This document shows positions 5,112 through 7,163 of a DNA stretch of 7,163 bases, in pieces. The notes beneath the pieces were generated by a model that was not told the DNA's origin, made no database searches, and was given only the letters and a program-made list of their open reading frames with translations. The translations under genes and the position numbers were made by a program. Numbering within the stretch: position 1 is the first letter of the stretch; each line of letters opens with the position of its first letter. The stretch comes from DATEPR01 sp036503065. GTDB lineage: Bacteria > Actinomycetota > Actinomycetes > Mycobacteriales > Pseudonocardiaceae. Where the stretch lies: assembly GCA_036503065.1 (NCBI GenBank), contig DASXXM010000397.1, positions 1 to 7,163 of the forward strand, given 5' to 3'.

Positions 5112-5546
5112 TTACCCCGCGGTGTGTTGGGCCAGCCAGCGGATGGCCAGCGGGTAGCCCTCGACACCGAGGCCGAGGATCACACCGGTCGCGACCGCCG
5201 AGATGTAGCTGTGGTGTCGGAAGTCCTCGCGGCGGTGGGTGTTCGAGATGTGCAGCTCGATGAGTGGGGCCGTCAGCTGGGCGCACGCGTCGCGTACCGC
5301 GATGGAGTAGTGGGTCCATGCCCCCGCGTTGAGCACGACCGGGGTGCCGTCGTCGGCTGCTTCGTGCAGCCAGCCGAGCATCTCGCCTTCGTGGTCGGTT
5401 TGGCGGACCTCAACGTCGAGGCCGAGTTCGGCGCCGGTGGTCTCGCACATCTGGACGAGGTTGGCGTAGGTGGTGTGGCCGTAGGTGTCCGGCTCCCGGG
5501 TGCCGAGGCGGCCCAGGTTGGGACCGTTGAGTACCAACACCTTCAC
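5112..5546 (-). CDS. aroQ: 3-Dehydroquinate dehydratase, type II
   Basis: This enzyme removes water from 3-dehydroquinate to give 3-dehydroshikimate, the third step of the shikimate pathway. The 144-aa chain is the usual size for the dodecameric type II enzyme. Catalytic and binding residues are all visible: the mobile-loop arginine R17 and base Y22 in LGTREPDTYG, N73 in LNAGAWTHYS with H79, H99 in HISNTHRRE, and R110 in DFRHHSYIS. They correspond to R19, Y24, N75, H81, H101 and R112 of the M. tuberculosis enzyme. The GTG start shares GTGA with the aroB stop codon (5543-5546), a standard sign of coupled translation. The frame remains open far upstream inside aroB, but that part is only an overlapping frame. 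Called aroD in some mycobacterial annotations. Confidence 0.97.
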   Translation of the reverse strand: MKVLVLNGPNLGRLGTREPDTYGHTTYANLVQMCETTGAELGLDVEVRQTDHEGEMLGWLHEAADDGTPVVLNAGAWTHYSIAVRDACAQLTAPLIELHISNTHRREDFRHHSYISAVATGVILGLGVEGYPLAIRWLAQHTAG

Positions 5547-6649
5547 CGCGGGTCTCCCTTGGTCGGCGACGCACCGTCGGCCAGCGTGGCGTAGGCCGCC
5601 GCCAGCAGGCCGGGGTCGGGTCCCTCGAGGCGGCCGGGTTTGGCGAGGCCGTCCAGCACGACGAAACGGAGCGTGCCGGCCCTGGTCTTCTTGTCGGTAC
5701 GCATGCCGTCCACCAGCTCGGGCAACGCGTCCTGGTCGTAGCCGGTGGGCAGGCCGATCAGCCTCAGGATCGCGCGGTGCCGGTCGGCGGTCGGGTCGTC
5801 GAGGCGGCCGGCCAGTCGGGCCAGCTCCGCCGCGAAGACCATGCCCACGCTGACCGCGGCACCGTGGCGCCAGCGGTAGCGTTCGCGGCGTTCGATGGCG
5901 TGCGCCAGGGTGTGGCCGTAGTTCAGGATCTCGCGCAGGCCGGACTCCCGCAGGTCCGCGGACACCACGTCGGCCTTGACCTGAACGGCCCTGCGGACCA
6001 GTTCGCCGAGCACGTCCCGGGTCGGGTCCAGCGCGCGCGCCGGGTCCGCCTCGATCAGCTCCAGGATCGTCGGGTCGGCGATGAAGCCCGCCTTGACGAC
6101 CTCCGCCATGCCGGCGACGAGTTGGTTGCCGGGCAGGGTTTCCAGCGTGACCAGGTCGGCGAACACGGCGGTCGGCTCGTGGAAGACGCCGACAAGGTTC
6201 TTGCCGGCCTCGGTGTTCACGCCCGCCTTGCCACCCACGGCCGCATCGACCATGCCCAGCAACGTCGTCGGCATGTGCACCACGCGTACGCCGCGCATCC
6301 ACGTACCGGCAACGAAACCAGCGAGGTCGGTCACCGCGCCGCCGCCCATGCCGACGACGATTCCGTTGCGGTCCATGCCGATCCTGCCCAGGACCGAGTA
6401 ACAGAACTCGGCGACCGACAGTGCCTTGCCGTCCTCGGCGTCGGGCACCTCGACGCGGTGGGCATCCAGGCCGGCCGCGACGAACTCCTCGCGCACCACC
6501 TCGGCCGTCATGCCCAGCGTGGGTTGGTGCACGATGGCCACGGTGGACGCGCCGGCCATCGTGGCGGTCAGGTCGCCGAGCAGGCCGCGGCCGATCACGA
6601 CGTCGTAGGGCCGTTCGGCGCTCACCCTGATCCGCGTCGGCTCGGCCAT
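5543..6649 (-). CDS. aroB: 3-Dehydroquinate synthase
   Basis: AroB converts DAHP to 3-dehydroquinate, the second step of the shikimate pathway, using NAD+ and a divalent metal (Zn or Co). The 368-aa chain is full length. The NAD-binding GMGGGAVTDLAGFVAGTW (100-117) and PTTLLGMVDAAVGGKAGVN (127-145) are intact. The metal ligands are E183 (GMAEVVKAG), H246 (LNYGHTLAH) and H262 (RHGAAVSVGM). Further active-site residues are visible at K141, K150, K186, R239, N243 and H250. I choose ATG 6649 because GAAGGG lies 6 nt upstream. An in-frame GTG at 6667 would add six residues, but it lies inside an 11-bp tandem duplication. The gene starts 25 bp after aroK and its stop overlaps the aroQ start. Confidence 0.97.
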   Translation of the reverse strand: MAEPTRIRVSAERPYDVVIGRGLLGDLTATMAGASTVAIVHQPTLGMTAEVVREEFVAAGLDAHRVEVPDAEDGKALSVAEFCYSVLGRIGMDRNGIVVGMGGGAVTDLAGFVAGTWMRGVRVVHMPTTLLGMVDAAVGGKAGVNTEAGKNLVGVFHEPTAVFADLVTLETLPGNQLVAGMAEVVKAGFIADPTILELIEADPARALDPTRDVLGELVRRAVQVKADVVSADLRESGLREILNYGHTLAHAIERRERYRWRHGAAVSVGMVFAAELARLAGRLDDPTADRHRAILRLIGLPTGYDQDALPELVDGMRTDKKTRAGTLRFVVLDGLAKPGRLEGPDPGLLAAAYATLADGASPTKGDPR

Positions 6650-6655
6650 CGCGTT

Positions 6656-6661
6656 CCCTTC
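6656..6661 (-). promoter_or_regulatory. Shine-Dalgarno fixing the aroB start
   Basis: GAAGGG on the minus strand lies 6 nt before ATG 6649. It favours this start over the in-frame GTG at 6667, which has no such site in place. Confidence 0.7.
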
Positions 6662-6683
6662 GTTCACCGGGTGTTCACCGGGT
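6662..6683. repeat. Perfect 11-bp tandem duplication at aroK/aroB junction
   Basis: GTTCACCGGGT occurs twice back to back (6662-6672 and 6673-6683) with no mismatch. On the minus strand the unit is ACCCGGTGAAC. The upstream copy supplies the last codons and TGA of aroK; the downstream copy fills the aroK-aroB gap and supplies a spare GTG. With one copy, the aroK stop would overlap that GTG as GTGA. Confidence 0.9.
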
Positions 6684-7163
6684 CAGTGATCCGAGACGGT
6701 CGAGGACGGCGGCCACGATGTCCTCCGGGGCCAGTTCGTCGGTGGCCACCTCGACGGTGGCGACTTCCCGGTACAGCGGCAGTCGCGCGTCCAGCAGGGC
6801 TTTGAAGGTGGCCCTCGGGTTCACGCCGGCCAACAGTGGACGGGCGGTGGACAGGCCGGTACGGCGCATGCCTTCGGACAGATCCACGCTCAGGAACACG
6901 ACCGTCGGGGTGAGCAGCAGCGCCCTGGTCCGTCCGGACAGGACGGCGCCGCCGCCGAGTGCGAGCACGCCGACGTGGTCGGCGAGGGCGGCGGCGACCG
7001 CTTGTTCTTCCAGGACACGGAACGCCGGCTCGCCGTCGGTAGTGAAGATGTCCGAAATGGACTTGCCGGCGGCACGCTCGATGTCGTGGTCGACGTCGCG
7101 GAACGGCACGTCGAGGCGTGCCGCGAGCAGTTCGCCGACGGTGGTCTTGCCAGCGCCGGGCGG
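6675..7163 (-). CDS. aroK: Shikimate kinase (5' end outside window)
   Basis: AroK transfers phosphate from ATP to the 3-OH of shikimate, the fifth step of the pathway. The window holds the last 162 residues; about ten N-terminal residues are cut off by the edge. The visible part opens inside the P-loop (PPGAGKTT, preceded off-window by the expected Gly). It continues with the shikimate-binding DVDHDIE, the lid-proximal SISDIFTTDGEPAFR, LALGGGAV, ARPLLAG with the adenine/lid arginine, and RLPLYREVA with the shikimate-contacting arginine. All match the M. tuberculosis enzyme pattern, so it should be functional. A valine codon GTG at 7109 can mimic a start, but it would delete the P-loop and is not the real one. 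It ends 25 bp before aroB, in one operon with aroB and aroQ. Confidence 0.96.
   Translation of the reverse strand, partial: PPGAGKTTVGELLAARLDVPFRDVDHDIERAAGKSISDIFTTDGEPAFRVLEEQAVAAALADHVGVLALGGGAVLSGRTRALLLTPTVVFLSVDLSEGMRRTGLSTARPLLAGVNPRATFKALLDARLPLYREVATVEVATDELAPEDIVAAVLDRLGSLTR

Noticed and set aside
4830..5594. Plus-strand open frame opposite aroQ and the GNAT gene
   Set aside because: It is a mirror reading of two real genes with no motif of its own.
5547..6302. Upstream in-frame extension of aroQ through aroB
   Set aside because: The extension is Arg/Gly-rich shadow sequence; the type II dehydroquinase fold begins at the GTG overlapping the aroB stop.
5777..6805. Long plus-strand open frame opposite aroB and aroK
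   Set aside because: It is antisense to well-conserved genes, its composition is typical of a shadow frame, and no ribosome site is seen.
1..7163. CRISPR arrays, tRNA/rRNA genes, IS elements, known riboswitch cores
   Set aside because: No spaced repeats, tRNA-like folds, transposase motifs or conserved riboswitch cores were recognised on either strand.

Overview
The window is high-GC, with strong G/C bias at third codon positions, frequent GTG starts and probable leaderless promoters. These traits point to an actinomycete, and the protein sequences look most like Pseudonocardiales (Amycolatopsis/Saccharothrix/Lentzea-type relatives). That placement is by eye; no search was run. Almost all of it is the conserved actinobacterial block aroK-aroB-aroQ / small membrane protein / pepQ-efp-nusB, the order I recall for Mycobacterium tuberculosis Rv2539c-Rv2533c.

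Layout, right to left. The minus strand carries aroK (5' end cut by the window edge), aroB and aroQ. These give the shikimate kinase, 3-dehydroquinate synthase and type II dehydroquinase of the shikimate pathway. aroB and aroQ share a GTGA stop/start. Next on the same strand come two genes that are not part of the conserved block: a GNAT acetyltransferase, then, after a 130-bp gap, a secreted lipoprotein with a GH43-like beta-propeller. The lipoprotein gene runs head-on into a plus-strand four-helix membrane protein gene, and their coding ends overlap by 40 bp.

A 38-bp divergent spacer separates the membrane protein gene from pepQ. Each side has a TANNNT -10 box placed 6-7 nt before the start codon, so both genes are probably leaderless. 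pepQ, efp and nusB read leftward as one unit (Xaa-Pro peptidase, elongation factor P, antitermination factor NusB). A UUCG-tetraloop hairpin followed by a U tract ends the unit at 84-101. Beyond it, bases 1-60 are AT-richer and look like a regulatory region for a gene outside the window (bldD in streptomycetes). They carry two opposed TTATNCACA (DnaA-box-like) motifs overlapping a possible ECF-type promoter.

I see no dramatic new multi-gene system, CRISPR array, IS element or RNA gene. The points most worth a second look are the opposed DnaA-box pair, a perfect 11-bp tandem duplication at the aroK/aroB junction, the repeat-built multiple lipobox and possible catalytic decay of the lipoprotein, the two-gene insertion into a conserved block, and the EF-P loop reading PGKGG.
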